Source: Amycolatopsis arida | Lineage (GTDB): Bacteria; Actinomycetota; Actinomycetes; Mycobacteriales; Pseudonocardiaceae | Length of the DNA: 64,000 nt | Direction of reading: 5' to 3' | Assembly: GCF_900115565.1 (NCBI RefSeq) | Contig: NZ_FOWW01000003.1 | Coordinates: 1-64,000 of the forward strand | In this document: one piece after another, positions 63,430-64,000 of the stretch | Layout: every line of letters starts with the position of its first letter | How positions within the stretch are numbered: position 1 is the stretch's first letter | Position numbers and translations under genes: made by a program | The notes under the pieces: generated by a model | Database searches by the model: none | What the model was told of the DNA's origin: nothing | The model's input: only the letters and a program-made list of their open reading frames with translations

Positions 63430-63690
63430 ACCTTCCGCACCAGGCTGCACCGTGCTGCACCGGGCCTCGCCGGGCTGCACGGCGCCCCACCGGGCTGCAC
63501 CACTTCCCGCTGAGCTCAACCGGGCTACACCACGCTCTGCCGAACTACACCAGGCCCGCACCACACCGCACTGGGCTGCGCCAGTCTGCGCTGGGCTGCA
63601 CCGCGCCCCGCCGAACTGCACCAGGCCCACACCGCACTGGCCTGCGTCAGCCTGCGCTGGGCTGCACAGTGCTGCGCCGGTCGCACCGGG
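63430..63690. repeat. Degenerate tandem repeat (GGGCTGCACC units)
   Basis: Many imperfect copies of a 10-13 bp unit CCGGGCTGCACC/GCTGGGCTGCAC. Within it a unit of about 60-70 bp is duplicated: GCCGAACTACACCAGGCCCG to TGCGCTGGGCTGCAC (63539-63600), and GCCGAACTGCACCAGGCCCA to TGCGCTGGGCTGCAC (63611-63667). It looks like a minisatellite; the number of units may vary between strains. No convincing gene was found in 63131-63803. Confidence 0.75.
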
Positions 63691-63803
63691 CTCATGTCCA
63701 CAGCGGACAGAACGCGGGCAGCGCGGCGTCGTCCAGCGACTCCTGCGGTGACGAGCGCCGGCTACTCCCGGGTGCTTCGGAGCGTGGAGCGCCCACGTCG
63801 GGG

Positions 63804-64000
63804 TCAGTCCAGCGGGCGGGCGCCCAGGTGCTCGGACAGCAGGCGGTGCGCGGTCTCGTCCGGATCCTCCGCGGTGGAGGGCACGGGCGCAGGGCCACCG
63901 CCGTCGGGGTCGTCCGCCCAGCCAGCGGCGTGCAGGTCCTCGTCGTCCTCCGGCTCGGGGGGCAGCGGGATGTCCGGCTCCCCCTGCGCCGGCGCCGGGC
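63804..64000 (-). CDS. 3' end of a gene, probably DNA polymerase III gamma/tau subunit
   Basis: A partial minus-strand frame with stop at 63804 and no start in the window. It reads an acidic, proline-rich tail (EPDIPLPPEPEDDEDLHAAG) and ends DETAHRLLSEHLGARPLD. The low-complexity acidic linker and short helical end are what DnaX C-termini look like in actinomycetes, and dnaX normally lies upstream of ybaB-recR. Here the amidase and repeats intervene, as in mycobacteria (Rv3716c to Rv3721c). The identification rests on position; the tail alone is not diagnostic. Confidence 0.5.
   Translation of the reverse strand, partial: PAPAQGEPDIPLPPEPEDDEDLHAAGWADDPDGGGPAPVPSTAEDPDETAHRLLSEHLGARPLD

Noticed and set aside
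63430-63690. Possible CRISPR array
   Set aside because: The repeat units are only 10-13 bp, imperfect and contiguous, with no unique spacers of constant length, and no cas genes are present.

Overview
The window is very GC-rich, dense in GTG starts, and carries a WhiB protein, a mycobacterial-type Crp, MarP, an Ohr/Dps set and leaderless genes. Gene order and protein likeness point to a Pseudonocardiaceae-like actinomycete (Amycolatopsis/Prauserella group). This is an inference from families and synteny; no search was run. Two blocks follow the gene order I remember from Mycobacterium tuberculosis: metallophosphoesterase-ponA2-whiB4-two ArsA-like ATPases-DUF4177-RidA-MBL-crp-nth-thioredoxin-NUDIX-marP (about 1-20.6 kb, matching Rv3683 down to Rv3671c) and asd-ask-leuA plus recR-ybaB-amidase-dnaX end (33.6-39.3 kb and 61.3-64 kb, matching Rv3708c-Rv3721c).

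Layout: 0-0.9 kb dispersed repeat and tRNA-Pro; 0.97-20.6 kb the cell-envelope and redox core block, with a tandem pair of secreted lipases inserted; 20.6-21.3 kb a second repeat copy; 21.3-28.3 kb small housekeeping genes, an S9 peptidase, and an oxidative-stress group (Dps, Ohr, flavin reductase); 28.4-31.9 kb a TetR-MFS unit divergent from a second MFS gene around a clear palindromic operator; 32.4-39.3 kb RtcB, asd-ask and leuA with a leucine leader-peptide switch; 39.4-43.5 kb WYL regulator, third repeat copy, SDR and a membrane solenoid protein; 43.5-49.7 kb diguanylate cyclase, several gene remnants, LysR/EamA, DedA and an NAD-binding protein; 49.8-55.6 kb a complete peptide/nickel-type ABC importer; 55.8-61.3 kb a uridine-kinase-like gene and a decayed surface-polysaccharide locus; 61.3-64 kb recR, ybaB, an amidase, a fourth repeat copy and the 3' end of a gene that is probably dnaX.

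The most unusual structure is a composite dispersed repeat found at 1-470, 20.64-21.23 kb, 40.45-40.83 kb and (first module only) 63.24-63.35 kb. It joins a pair of DnaA-box-like 9-mers two helical turns apart, a 111-bp multi-stem palindrome of identical length in all three full copies with a compensatory base-pair swap, and a tail of degenerate tandem units. I know of no described family that matches it. Other sequence-level finds are an 11-nt perfect complementarity between the leucine codons of a 13-aa leuA leader peptide and the leuA ribosome-binding site, an internal start for a separate aspartokinase beta subunit, two palindromic operators next to MFS genes, and several frameshifted or truncated gene remnants.
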